DNA from: Streptococcaceae bacterium
GTDB lineage: Bacteria; Bacillota; Bacilli; Lactobacillales; Streptococcaceae
Assembly (NCBI GenBank): GCA_031285105.1
Contig: JAITWV010000102.1
Coordinates: forward strand, 1 to 11,448
Direction of reading: 5' to 3'
DNA length: 11,448 nucleotides
Made by a program: the position numbers and the translations under genes. The notes below the pieces were generated by a model. It worked only from the letters and a program-made list of their open reading frames with translations. It searched no databases and was not told the origin of the DNA. This document shows, one piece after another, positions 1-7,912 of this stretch (within the stretch, counting starts at the first letter, position 1; each line of letters opens with the position of its first letter).

Positions 1-1
1 T

Positions 2-1918
2 TTTCCTGTGCTATCAGTATATTTTGAAATCATCGACAATTGCGTCACGGGAAAAGCACCGAAGGTTAATCGTTTATCTGATAGCAAATGGGCAAAAACT
101 AAGGCGAAAGTAACCAAACAAGTAGAAGATATTGCCGATGATTTAATCGCTTTATATGCTGAACGTGAAACCCGTAAAGGATATGCTTTTTCTGAAGACA
201 ATGATTACCAAAATGAATTTGAAGACTCATTTATTTACGCAGAAACGGATGATCAATTGCGCTCAACTTCAGAAATTAAAGGGGATATGCAAAAAGCTCG
301 TCCAATGGATCGTTTATTAGTAGGTGACGTTGGTTTTGGGAAAACAGAAGTGGCCTTACGTGCAGCCTTTAAAGCAATTCAAGATAAAAAACAAGTGGCG
401 TTCTTGGTTCCGACAACCATATTAGCGCAACAACATTATGAAACAATGGTCGAACGTTTTGAAGGATTTCCAGTGAGTATTGGCTTGCTTTCAAGGTTTA
501 GAACGAAAAAAGAACAAACGCAAACGATGAATGAATTGAAAAAAGGGCAAGTCGATATCTTAGTTGGAACGCATCGTATTTTGTCACAAGATATTGAGTT
601 TCAAGACTTAGGTTTACTTGTGATCGATGAAGAACAACGATTTGGTGTGAAGCATAAAGAACGTTTGAAACAATTAAAAGCGCAAGTGGATGTATTGACG
701 TTAACAGCTACACCAATTCCAAGAACCCTTCACATGTCGATGCTTGGTGTGCGTGATTTGTCGGTTATTGAAACCCCACCAGCTAATCGTTTTCCAGTTC
801 AAACTTATGTCATGGAAAACAATAATGGTGCCATTCGTGAAGCTGTTTTAAGAGAAATCGCGCGTAATGGCCAAGTCTTTTATCTTTATAACCGTGTCGA
901 AACGATTGAGCAAAAAGTCGCTGAGTTGGAAAGTCTAATTCCTGAGGCAAGAATCGCTTATGCACATGGACAAATGACGACTGTGCAATTGGAAAACGTG
1001 TTATATGACTTCATTGAAGGGCAATATGACGTCTTAGTTTCGACAACGATTATTGAAACAGGTGTGGATATTCCCAATGCCAATACGCTTTTTGTGGAAA
1101 ATGCTGATTATATGGGCTTATCAACATTGTATCAATTACGTGGACGGGTTGGGCGAAGTAACCGTGTGGCGTATGCGTATTTCATGTATCAACCAGCCAA
1201 AGTGTTAAATGAAGTCAGTGAAAAACGATTAGCAGCCATGCGTGAATTTACCGAATTAGGCTCAGGTTTTAAAATTGCCATGCGTGACTTATCCATTCGT
1301 GGGGCGGGGAATTTACTTGGTGCACAACAACATGGATTCATTGATGCCGTAGGTTTTGATATGTATTCACAAATGCTTGAAGATGCGGTGGCAAAAAAAC
1401 AAGGGAAGAAACCGAAAATGTCACGCACGAATGTCGAAATTGATTTGGCACTTGATGCGTACATTCCAGGCACTTACATTACGGATGAAAAGCAAAAAAT
1501 TGAAATTTATAAACGCATTCGTCTTTTTGAAACACCAGAAGAAATGACCGAATTACAAGAAGATTTAGTCGATCGTTTTGGTGATTATCCAAGCGAAGTT
1601 GAAAATTTAATCTTTGCAGGTGGCTTGAAAATGAATGCCGAAAGAGCTTTAATCGAACGCATTTCTCGTAAGAAAGATAACAAAGGCTCAACACTTATCG
1701 TTACCATGAGTACACAAGGAACCAAACGCTATCTAGCTGAGCAATATTTTGAAGCACTTTCAGATGTTAGATTAAAAGCAACGTTAGGGATTGAAAAAGA
1801 TAAAATGAAAATTCGTCTCATGGTACCACAAGACATGGAAATTGCGACTTGGATGAAAGAATTATCAAACTTTATCGCTAAATTGCGTGCCATCAAAAAG
1901 GAAACAATCCATGAATAA
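2..1918 (+). CDS. mfd: Transcription-repair coupling factor Mfd, C-terminal half (5' truncated by window edge)
   Basis: This is the C-terminal ~638 residues of Mfd, the ATP-dependent DNA translocase that removes RNA polymerase stalled at DNA lesions and recruits UvrA. The family is usually about 1,150-1,180 residues, so the N-terminal UvrB-like modules lie outside the window. Counting from the GTG at nt 8, the RecG-like motor shows Walker A GDVGFGKTE (106-114), the DEEQ box (207-210), TATPIPRTLHMSMLGVRDLS, the motif TTIIETGVDIPN and the QLRGRVGRSNRVAYAYF motif. The C-terminal TRCF/D7 domain follows. The reading frame is open from nt 2, and the GTG is only the first start-like codon, not a real start. 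Residues encoded by about nt 8-48 do not fit the family, although the next frame does (see findings). The stop overlaps the next gene by 8 nt, which suggests translational coupling. Identity is certain; the damaged left edge is less well understood. Confidence 0.97.
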   Translation, partial: FPVLSVYFEIIDNCVTGKAPKVNRLSDSKWAKTKAKVTKQVEDIADDLIALYAERETRKGYAFSEDNDYQNEFEDSFIYAETDDQLRSTSEIKGDMQKARPMDRLLVGDVGFGKTEVALRAAFKAIQDKKQVAFLVPTTILAQQHYETMVERFEGFPVSIGLLSRFRTKKEQTQTMNELKKGQVDILVGTHRILSQDIEFQDLGLLVIDEEQRFGVKHKERLKQLKAQVDVLTLTATPIPRTLHMSMLGVRDLSVIETPPANRFPVQTYVMENNNGAIREAVLREIARNGQVFYLYNRVETIEQKVAELESLIPEARIAYAHGQMTTVQLENVLYDFIEGQYDVLVSTTIIETGVDIPNANTLFVENADYMGLSTLYQLRGRVGRSNRVAYAYFMYQPAKVLNEVSEKRLAAMREFTELGSGFKIAMRDLSIRGAGNLLGAQQHGFIDAVGFDMYSQMLEDAVAKKQGKKPKMSRTNVEIDLALDAYIPGTYITDEKQKIEIYKRIRLFETPEEMTELQEDLVDRFGDYPSEVENLIFAGGLKMNAERALIERISRKKDNKGSTLIVTMSTQGTKRYLAEQYFEALSDVRLKATLGIEKDKMKIRLMVPQDMEIATWMKELSNFIAKLRAIKKETIHE

Positions 1919-3485
1919 TCAAACAAATACAGTTAAAAAAGCCGTACAAGGAGCAAGTTTATTAGTTGTGACCTCGTTTATTGCGAAAATTTTATCTGCT
2001 ATGTATCGTGTACCTTATCAAAATTTCGTTGGTGATCAAGGATTTTTCGTCTACCAGCAAATTTACCCAATTTATGGTATTGCGATGATGTTGGCACTAA
2101 ACGGCTTTCCTTTGTTTATTTCAAAAATGGTGGCTGAAACAGATAAGGAAGAAGATGTATCGCTAATTTTACAAATGATTTTCTTCTTTTTGTCGGCTTT
2201 ATCTGTCGGTATGTTTTTACTCGTTTTCTTTGGGGCAGCTACTATCGCTCGCTTAATGGGACAAGAATTACTCGCGCCATTAGTTCAAGTAAGTGCTTTT
2301 ACCTTTTTATTCGTCCCGTTTTTAAGTATTTTTCGTGGCGGATTTCAAGGAAAGTTAGAAATGGCACCGACTGGGATTTCGCAGATGGTTGAACAATTTT
2401 TACGAGTAGGAATTATCTGGTTAGCCGCCTTTTTATTTGCTCAACACAATCTTGACATCTATCAAACAGGTAAATTGGCGATGAGTGGTTCATTACTTGG
2501 TGGTGTGGTTGCGATTGGTATTTTGCTTTATTATGCAAAGAAAACGAACACCATTCCGGCATTTATGGGTGTAGGATTTTTGAAGAAACGCCATTTATCT
2601 TCAAAAAAAATCTTACGAAGAATGTTGCTAGAAGGTGGCACATTAAGCATTTACTCAGGCTTTTTAGTCTTATTGCAATTGGTCGACTCGTTCACTGTAA
2701 AAGATGCGTTAATGACTTATGGCTTGTCTGAATTAGCAGCTGAAACCCAAAAAGGTATTTACGACCGCGCGCAACCGATTGTTCAACTAGCTTTGGTGAT
2801 TGCTTTTTCATTAACATCAGGATTTTTGCCGATATTGACGAAAGCTTTTATTTCTCGTGATAAAAAACAATTTGAAAAAGAAGTGGCTTTATATAAAAAA
2901 TTAAGCTTTTTATTTGCAGCAGCAGCAACAGTTGGCTTAATAGGTATTTTGCCATGGATGAACCAAACGCTATTTCAAAACAATCAATTACAAGGGACAA
3001 TTTCAGTGTTTTTGATAGGAATATTCTTTATGATTTTAATTCAAACGTATCAAGGAATTGATCAAAGTCAAGGAAGACACAAATTGTCATTGATTGCAGC
3101 GGTTGTTGGATTTTCTATTAAATTACTGACGAATTACAGACTGACTGCACATTTTGGAACGATTGGCGCAAGTATTTCGACTGTTTTATCATTGGCGGTG
3201 GTGTTAGTTATTTTTGTGGTGTTCGGTAAGGAATTTAAGCTAGATGTGAAATTTACACTGAAAGTTGTTTTAGGCTTATTAGCAATGACTAGTGTTTTAG
3301 TTTTATTTCGACAGTTTTTGCCACCTATTACGCACCGTCCAGTGACTTTATTGATTAGTATTTTGATTAGTGTGATTGGCGCAGGCGTTTTCTTTTTTGT
3401 TTTATTGAAAACGAATGCTTTTACGGATGAGGAATTAGAAGAAGTGCCGATTTTGAATAAGTTTAGAACAATAATATGGAAGTGA
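1911..3485 (+). CDS. YabM/SpoVB-like polysaccharide/lipid flippase, MOP superfamily
   Basis: This encodes a 524-residue integral membrane protein of the MOP (MATE/PST/MurJ) superfamily, a class that flips lipid-linked cell-envelope precursors. The N-terminus (AVQGASLLVVTSFIAKILSA, then YRVPYQNFVGDQGFFVYQQI) is typical of Firmicutes YabM/SpoVB-type proteins. Roughly 12-14 hydrophobic segments run through the whole length, with a basic loop around residues 220-245. I chose the ATG at 1911 because AAAAAGGA at 1895-1902 is a suitably placed ribosome binding site, and an upstream in-frame start would lie deep in mfd. The 8-nt overlap with mfd implies co-transcription. The mfd-yabM order is common in Firmicutes, where yabN, an S4-domain gene and divIC often follow; here a repeat and a lanthipeptide cluster follow instead. 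The transported substrate cannot be read from the sequence. Confidence 0.9.
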   Translation: MNNQTNTVKKAVQGASLLVVTSFIAKILSAMYRVPYQNFVGDQGFFVYQQIYPIYGIAMMLALNGFPLFISKMVAETDKEEDVSLILQMIFFFLSALSVGMFLLVFFGAATIARLMGQELLAPLVQVSAFTFLFVPFLSIFRGGFQGKLEMAPTGISQMVEQFLRVGIIWLAAFLFAQHNLDIYQTGKLAMSGSLLGGVVAIGILLYYAKKTNTIPAFMGVGFLKKRHLSSKKILRRMLLEGGTLSIYSGFLVLLQLVDSFTVKDALMTYGLSELAAETQKGIYDRAQPIVQLALVIAFSLTSGFLPILTKAFISRDKKQFEKEVALYKKLSFLFAAAATVGLIGILPWMNQTLFQNNQLQGTISVFLIGIFFMILIQTYQGIDQSQGRHKLSLIAAVVGFSIKLLTNYRLTAHFGTIGASISTVLSLAVVLVIFVVFGKEFKLDVKFTLKVVLGLLAMTSVLVLFRQFLPPITHRPVTLLISILISVIGAGVFFFVLLKTNAFTDEELEEVPILNKFRTIIWK

Positions 3486-3505
3486 GTCTAAAACAATAGA
3501 TTCTC

Positions 3506-3678
3506 AAGAGGCTGGGACAAAACTCTGAATGCGTAGAAGAAAAACGAACGTTCAAGCACTAGCACAAAACTTTAATGTAAAAACCTCCCCAAATCTATCT
3601 TTGATGATAGATTTGGGGAGGTTTTTACATTATTCGACTGAAAATTATGGTTAAAAAATCGTTTTGTCCCAGCCTCTT
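3506..3678. repeat. Intergenic repeat with 18-bp perfect inverted arms
   Basis: AAGAGGCTGGGACAAAAC at 3506-3523 is the exact reverse complement of 3661-3678, and the right arm runs into a seven-T tract (3677-3683). The 137-bp interior holds a second, independent perfect hairpin. Arms reading GAGGCTGGGAC(A)AAA are familiar between genes in enterococci, listeriae and streptococci (recalled, not searched). The element separates the convergent flippase and LysR genes, and its right arm lies inside the 3' end of the LysR gene. It could act as a transcription terminator, be a small non-coding mobile repeat, or both. The arms and their match are seen directly; the mobility is inferred. Confidence 0.8.
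3573..3632. terminator. Strong bidirectional intrinsic terminator hairpin
   Basis: Positions 3573-3599 and 3606-3632 form a perfect 27-bp stem with a 6-nt loop (TTTGAT). The core pairs CCTCCCC with GGGGAGG, with an A5 tract on the left and a T5 tract on the right, so either strand yields a GC-rich stem followed by U residues. It lies 87 nt after the flippase stop and 18 nt beyond the LysR stop on the opposite strand, where a shared terminator for convergent genes is expected. Confidence 0.8.
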
Positions 3679-4559
3679 TTTTTGTTATTGATTAGGTTTT
3701 TTTCATTCATGAATTGATGAAATAAGGATTTAAATTGTTGGCTTTCAGGAAATTCAGAATATGTGGTTAAAAATAGCGAACTTTTTAATTCTGGAAAAAG
3801 TGAGGACTCAGCTGACTTTATTGTTGCTTGATCTTCTAGAAAATAATTATGCTGATTAAAGTATGAGATACCACTTCCAGATCTAATCAATTCTTTAATA
3901 CTATTTAGAGTGTCAATTCTTGTAAAAGAGGCACCGGGGAATGTTTTTTTGATTGTTGGTTTAACGCGCTCCCAAAAAGCGGTGTTATTATCATATAAAA
4001 TTGGTAATTTCTTGAAATAGTCTCTTTCCGAAACAATCTGTTCTTTATTTATTGGAGAAAAAAATCTTATTTTTCCTTCAAAAACTTCATCAATTATCAA
4101 CTTATCTGAAGAGTATATTTTTCGAGATATAGCTAAGTCTATTTCTTTTTTTTCCAGTAATTTTAAGATTTCATTTTGTTTTATTAAAATAATTGAAAAA
4201 TTAAAGTTTGGTTCTAAAAAGTCAGAAATGAATTGATTTATATAAAAAGTTGCGACATATTCTGTAACACCAATTTTAAAAGGAGTATCTGTTGTTGAAG
4301 AAATAAGCATAAATTGCTCTAAACCTTTTTCGTGTTTTTCAATAATTTCATTTGCAAACAATAAAAATTTTTCTCCTTTTTTAGTGAGCGAAATTATACG
4401 TTTTTTCTCAATAATGAAAAGAGAACATTGCAAATAATCTTCCAATTTTTTTATATGCTTGTAAACAGTTGACTCACTTAGGTACAGTTGAGATGATGCT
4501 TTTCGATAATTTAGATATTTGGCTACAGTTAAAAAAGTATGGTACCACTCGAATTTCAT
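3651..4559 (-). CDS. LysR-type transcriptional regulator, likely regulator of the lanthipeptide operon
   Basis: This 302-residue protein has the usual length and layout of a LysR-type regulator. The N-terminal winged helix-turn-helix spans about residues 1-60 (FLTVAKYLNYRKASSQLYLS, ESTVYKHIKKLEDYL). A linker helix follows, then a periplasmic-binding-protein-like effector domain from about 90 to 290 (PFKIGVTEYVA, DLAISRKIY, SGSGISYF). The start is supported by the ribosome binding site AAGGGAGGAATAA directly upstream of the ATG on the minus strand. It is transcribed divergently from lanM across a 278-bp gap, the classic arrangement for a LysR regulator controlling its neighbour. Cytolysin operons instead use the small CylR1/CylR2 pair. 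The last ten residues (KKRGWDKTIF) come from the right arm of the GAGGCTGGGAC repeat, so the native C-terminus was probably replaced or extended. The effector molecule is unknown. The family call is firm; the target is inferred from position. Confidence 0.88.
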   Translation of the reverse strand: MKFEWYHTFLTVAKYLNYRKASSQLYLSESTVYKHIKKLEDYLQCSLFIIEKKRIISLTKKGEKFLLFANEIIEKHEKGLEQFMLISSTTDTPFKIGVTEYVATFYINQFISDFLEPNFNFSIILIKQNEILKLLEKKEIDLAISRKIYSSDKLIIDEVFEGKIRFFSPINKEQIVSERDYFKKLPILYDNNTAFWERVKPTIKKTFPGASFTRIDTLNSIKELIRSGSGISYFNQHNYFLEDQATIKSAESSLFPELKSSLFLTTYSEFPESQQFKSLFHQFMNEKNLINNKKRGWDKTIF

Positions 4560-4574
4560 TTATTCCTCCCTTAC

Positions 4575-4588
4575 TTTCAAATGTGAAA
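4575..4588. promoter_or_regulatory. Candidate LysR-type operator (TTTCA-N4-TGAAA)
   Basis: A short perfect inverted repeat, TTTCA-AATG-TGAAA, fits the loose T-N11-A pattern of LysR-type operators. It lies 16 nt upstream of the regulator's start codon, in the divergent region shared with lanM. In such an A+T-rich gap a short palindrome can arise by chance, so this is tentative. Confidence 0.3.
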
Positions 4589-4616
4589 ACAAATTCCAAA
4601 ATGAAAGATTTTAAAA

Positions 4617-4646
4617 TTGAAAACAATAGCTTATTGGGATTATTCT
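4617..4646 (+). promoter_or_regulatory. Candidate promoter for lanM
   Basis: TTGAAA (4617-4622) and TATTCT (4641-4646) are separated by 18 nt and resemble sigma-A -35 and -10 boxes. TAACAT at 4646-4651 is an alternative -10. Transcription from here would give a leader of about 185 nt before the preferred lanM ATG. The region is A+T-rich, so chance matches are likely. Confidence 0.35.
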
Positions 4647-4820
4647 AACATTTATTAAATTTATTGACTATTAGTAGCTTTATTTCAAAAAGTGAAATAG
4701 ATTCTTTCCGAAAAAAAACTTTTAAATTTGTATACAAGGAACTAAAATCAATTAAACAATTAAATCAAAATGAGCTCAGTAAAATTAAAAGAATCAAAAT
4801 ATATTGCATAATATCCAAGA

Positions 4821-4829
4821 GGAAGAAGG
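4821..4829 (+). promoter_or_regulatory. lanM: Ribosome binding site fixing the lanM start
   Basis: GGAAGAAGG lies 8 nt before the ATG at 4838. The frame stays open back to a TTG at 4664, but no Shine-Dalgarno-like sequence precedes that codon, so the ATG is preferred. Starting at the ATG gives 1,000 residues, close to CylM. Confidence 0.65.
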
Positions 4830-4837
4830 TTAATAAA

Positions 4838-7800
4838 ATGACAAACTTTGTTAGAGAAAACGGAGCTACTTTTATAAACAAAACAAAAACTATAAAAGAA
4901 AAAATACATGAATATTCTTTAACAACGAAAGTAGAAACAGCATTTTTAGAGGAATGGAGATCTGTAAGAAGTTTACTAAATGATAAGTATTTTCAGCTAA
5001 TGCTTAATACAGAAGGGGTAACATTACATGAATTTGCTTTTTCTCTACAAGACTTGCAAAATGAAAAATTAGAATATATTGAGTGGTTTGAACAATTTCA
5101 AAATATTATGGAATTGTTTGATGATAATAAGATTCTCTCTACCAACGATATTAGCAAAATTTCTTTGCCTTTTCTTATTTTTTCTAAAGAAAAGGTACAA
5201 GCAGCTGTTGAAATTATAGATAATTTAGAAGTTTCAAATGATGTAATAAATTCATTTATAACAGTAGTCGGAGAGGAAATGTTTAATATGTTTGGCAAAT
5301 TAGTTGCAGTAGAATTGGAAATTTACAAACAAAACCATGTTTTGGCTAGAGCAACTAGTGAGGAAAGATTTCAAGAGTTTATTGAGGGAAATTACTCTTC
5401 AAAAGAACAGTTAATAAAATTTTATCTTAAGTATCCTGTCGCAACAAGAATAGCAACGCAAAGAATTCATTATTTATCTAGTAATTTCATTCAAATGCTT
5501 CAACGAGTAAATAAAGATTATAAAGCACTTAAAGAGAATTTTGGAATAAAAACAATTAATTTGACAGGAATAGAACTTTCTTCAGGAGATTCGCATCAAC
5601 AAGGGAATTCAGTAGCTATTTTAGTTTTTGGAGAGCAAAAGTTAGTTTATAAACCTAGAAATTTAGAAATTAGTGAGTCAGTTGAGTACTTTCTTAAGTG
5701 GTGTCATGATCATTCGGAACTCCTTGATTTGAAAATTCCTAAAGGGCTTTATAAAGAAAAATATTCATACAACGAATTTATACTTAAGAAGAGTTGTATG
5801 AATGATAAAGAGGTAGAAAAATTTTACGTTAGATATGGATATTTAATCGCAATTTGTTATCTTTTGGGAATTAACGACTTACACATGGAGAATATTATCG
5901 CAGAAGGAGAATATCCTATTATTATTGATATCGAGACCATGTTTCAGCCTCTTCTTCAATTTGAGAATGAATCACTCTTTACAAAGATTACGACAAATTT
6001 GCAGGTAGAATCGGTTATGAACTCTTGTCTCTTACCAAAAAATTTAAATATTGGTGTTAAAAAGCAAGTAGAACTTAGTGCACTCAATGGAAGAGAGATA
6101 AAGACACAATTCAAGATAATTGGACCAAAAAATATTAATACGGATGAATTTCTTTTTGAACAACAAGATGCATTCTTTAAGGGTGGAGACAATATTCCTG
6201 AAATTAATCAAAATGAAGAAGTTGATTTCTTAAGATATCGATTAAAGATTTTGGAAGGATTTGAGGACTTTATGAATATGGTTATGACTAGAAAAAAGGA
6301 ATTACTTCAAATAACGGAAATATTCAAAGGTAAGAAAATAAGGGTTTTAACAAAGGGAACAGAACGCTATGCAACAATGCTTCGTTATGCAAATCATCCT
6401 AACTATAGTTCTGAAATGAAGTATCGAGAAAGACTGATGATGAATATCTGGGCTTATCCGTATAAAGATAAACGAATCGTAAGTAGTGAAATAGGAGATT
6501 TACTATTTAATGATGTCCCAATCTTTTTTTCTCAAACCGATTCAAGAGATATTATTGATAGTCATAATAAAATTTATAAAGATTATTTTGAAACTTCAGG
6601 ATTTCAAGAATCTCTTCAACGAATTCAATCGTTTAATAAGACTGAGTTTGAACAACAATATAAAATTATGCTTCTTTCATTAGGAATAGCAGATAAGTAT
6701 TTAAATAAAGAAATTGGTTTTATTAAACTATCTCCAAAGATAAGTAAGTTTGATTTGATAAGAGAAGCTGAAAGTATTGCTCAAGATTTAATTAGAGACA
6801 TGATTGTGATGGGCAATGAAGCTTCTTTCGTTAACTTAAAGGTAGATGATGAAAAACATTGGTATCTAGAAGCCTGTGACGAGAGTTTTTATAGCGGATT
6901 AAGTGGAATTGGATTGTTTTTTTTGAATCTCTATCAAAAAACTCACAAAAAAGAATATTTCAATTATTATAACAAACTGATTCAGACTTCAATTAATCAG
7001 TCTAAATTGCAGCCTTTTAAAAGTGCCTTTGATGGATGGCTGTCGCCAATTTTTCCAATGTTAGTTGAGTACAATAATTTTGGTACATGTGTAGATGAGG
7101 AATTCTTAGATTTAACTATTAAAAAATTAAACGAGTTATCTAGAGAACAGATAAGTAGTTTTAAGCAGATGGATTATATATCAGGGCTTGCAGGAATCTT
7201 GAGGTTAGCATATAAAATTAATACAACTTTTGCATCTAAAGAAATTTCTAATCATTTTTTTGAAAACACTGTTGATATTTTAAAAGAAAGATTTAGTCAA
7301 GACGATGAAAATACACAGCTAAAAGGTGTCGCTCATGGTTTATCTGGACTTGCATTATCTCTTCTTTCAAGTCCAACTTTTGAAAAAGAAAAGATTAAGT
7401 TTCTTCTGAGGAAAGAAATGGAACTTCCGTTTAAGATGGATGATGATTACAAATGGTGTTGGGGAATTCCAGGAATGATTCAGGCAAGAATAGAGGTTTT
7501 AAAGATTTTTCAAGACGAAGAAATCGAAGAACAATTATCTTATCTTGCTGAGAAATTTGAAAAATTAATGGACAAAATTCCATTGAATGACTCAATTTGT
7601 CATGGAACAGGTGGTATTTTAATGACGCTAGAGGAATTGTATAAATATAGTTTCGAAAAAAAATGGAAGGAAAAAAGCATGCAGGTCTATGCGAATATCA
7701 AGGAAAATTCTCTTTCTAGAGGATATAAGGTGAAAAAACTATTGGGAACAGATACCAAAGGGCTTTTTGATGGTCTAACAAGTATTGGGAGTGCATATTT

Positions 7801-7840
7801 GAATAATTTACCTAATTTTATGATGTTAAATCTCGAATAG
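4838..7840 (+). CDS. lanM: Class II lanthipeptide synthetase LanM (CylM-like)
   Basis: This bifunctional cytoplasmic enzyme dehydrates Ser/Thr in the precursors to Dha/Dhb and then cyclises them with Cys thiols to (methyl)lanthionines. From the ATG at 4838 it is 1,000 residues long, close to CylM. The N-terminal dehydratase domain (DUF4135, kinase-like) shows GDSH (250-253), VYKPR with Lys272, DLHMEN (347-352) and DIETMF with Glu366. It also has R502 and T508 in an R-x3-K-x-T-x2-Y version of the phosphate-elimination motif. The C-terminal LanC-like cyclase has the glycine-rich repeats (SGLSGIGLFFLNLY, AHGLSGLALSLL) and all three expected zinc ligands: Cys874 in WCWGIPG, and Cys921-His922 in CHGTGG. 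No active-site residue appears lost, so both activities should be intact. lanM precedes the two precursor genes by 72 nt, whereas cytolysin has the precursors first. A TTG at 4664 would add 58 Lys/Ile-rich residues unlike the family. Confidence 0.95.
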   Translation: MTNFVRENGATFINKTKTIKEKIHEYSLTTKVETAFLEEWRSVRSLLNDKYFQLMLNTEGVTLHEFAFSLQDLQNEKLEYIEWFEQFQNIMELFDDNKILSTNDISKISLPFLIFSKEKVQAAVEIIDNLEVSNDVINSFITVVGEEMFNMFGKLVAVELEIYKQNHVLARATSEERFQEFIEGNYSSKEQLIKFYLKYPVATRIATQRIHYLSSNFIQMLQRVNKDYKALKENFGIKTINLTGIELSSGDSHQQGNSVAILVFGEQKLVYKPRNLEISESVEYFLKWCHDHSELLDLKIPKGLYKEKYSYNEFILKKSCMNDKEVEKFYVRYGYLIAICYLLGINDLHMENIIAEGEYPIIIDIETMFQPLLQFENESLFTKITTNLQVESVMNSCLLPKNLNIGVKKQVELSALNGREIKTQFKIIGPKNINTDEFLFEQQDAFFKGGDNIPEINQNEEVDFLRYRLKILEGFEDFMNMVMTRKKELLQITEIFKGKKIRVLTKGTERYATMLRYANHPNYSSEMKYRERLMMNIWAYPYKDKRIVSSEIGDLLFNDVPIFFSQTDSRDIIDSHNKIYKDYFETSGFQESLQRIQSFNKTEFEQQYKIMLLSLGIADKYLNKEIGFIKLSPKISKFDLIREAESIAQDLIRDMIVMGNEASFVNLKVDDEKHWYLEACDESFYSGLSGIGLFFLNLYQKTHKKEYFNYYNKLIQTSINQSKLQPFKSAFDGWLSPIFPMLVEYNNFGTCVDEEFLDLTIKKLNELSREQISSFKQMDYISGLAGILRLAYKINTTFASKEISNHFFENTVDILKERFSQDDENTQLKGVAHGLSGLALSLLSSPTFEKEKIKFLLRKEMELPFKMDDDYKWCWGIPGMIQARIEVLKIFQDEEIEEQLSYLAEKFEKLMDKIPLNDSICHGTGGILMTLEELYKYSFEKKWKEKSMQVYANIKENSLSRGYKVKKLLGTDTKGLFDGLTSIGSAYLNNLPNFMMLNLE

Positions 7841-7912
7841 TTAAAATATCTTAATTTATTCGGTTTTTATAAAAATAAATACACTTTTATTGAAGTGAGA
7901 AAGGAGAAAAAT

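Noticed and set aside
1189..1926. Minus-strand open frames inside mfd
   Set aside because: They lie opposite a strongly conserved coding sequence, have no ribosome binding sites and resemble no protein family I know.
3573..3632. CRISPR repeat or tRNA-like structure in the intergenic hairpin
   Set aside because: It is a single perfect stem-loop with flanking A and T tracts and no repeated units or spacers, which fits a terminator.
4664..4837. TTG start giving a 1,058-residue LanM
   Set aside because: There is no Shine-Dalgarno sequence before the TTG, whereas GGAAGAAGG precedes the ATG at 4838 and the resulting 1,000 residues match the CylM size.
7895..7912. GTG start for lanA1 adding RKEKN
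   Set aside because: The added codons are the ribosome binding site itself (AAGGAG), and lanA2 begins at the equivalent MSEIDV.
7841..7912. Internal promoter in front of lanA1
   Set aside because: TATAAA at 7868-7873 resembles a -10 box, but no acceptable -35 lies 16-18 nt upstream, so I do not list it.
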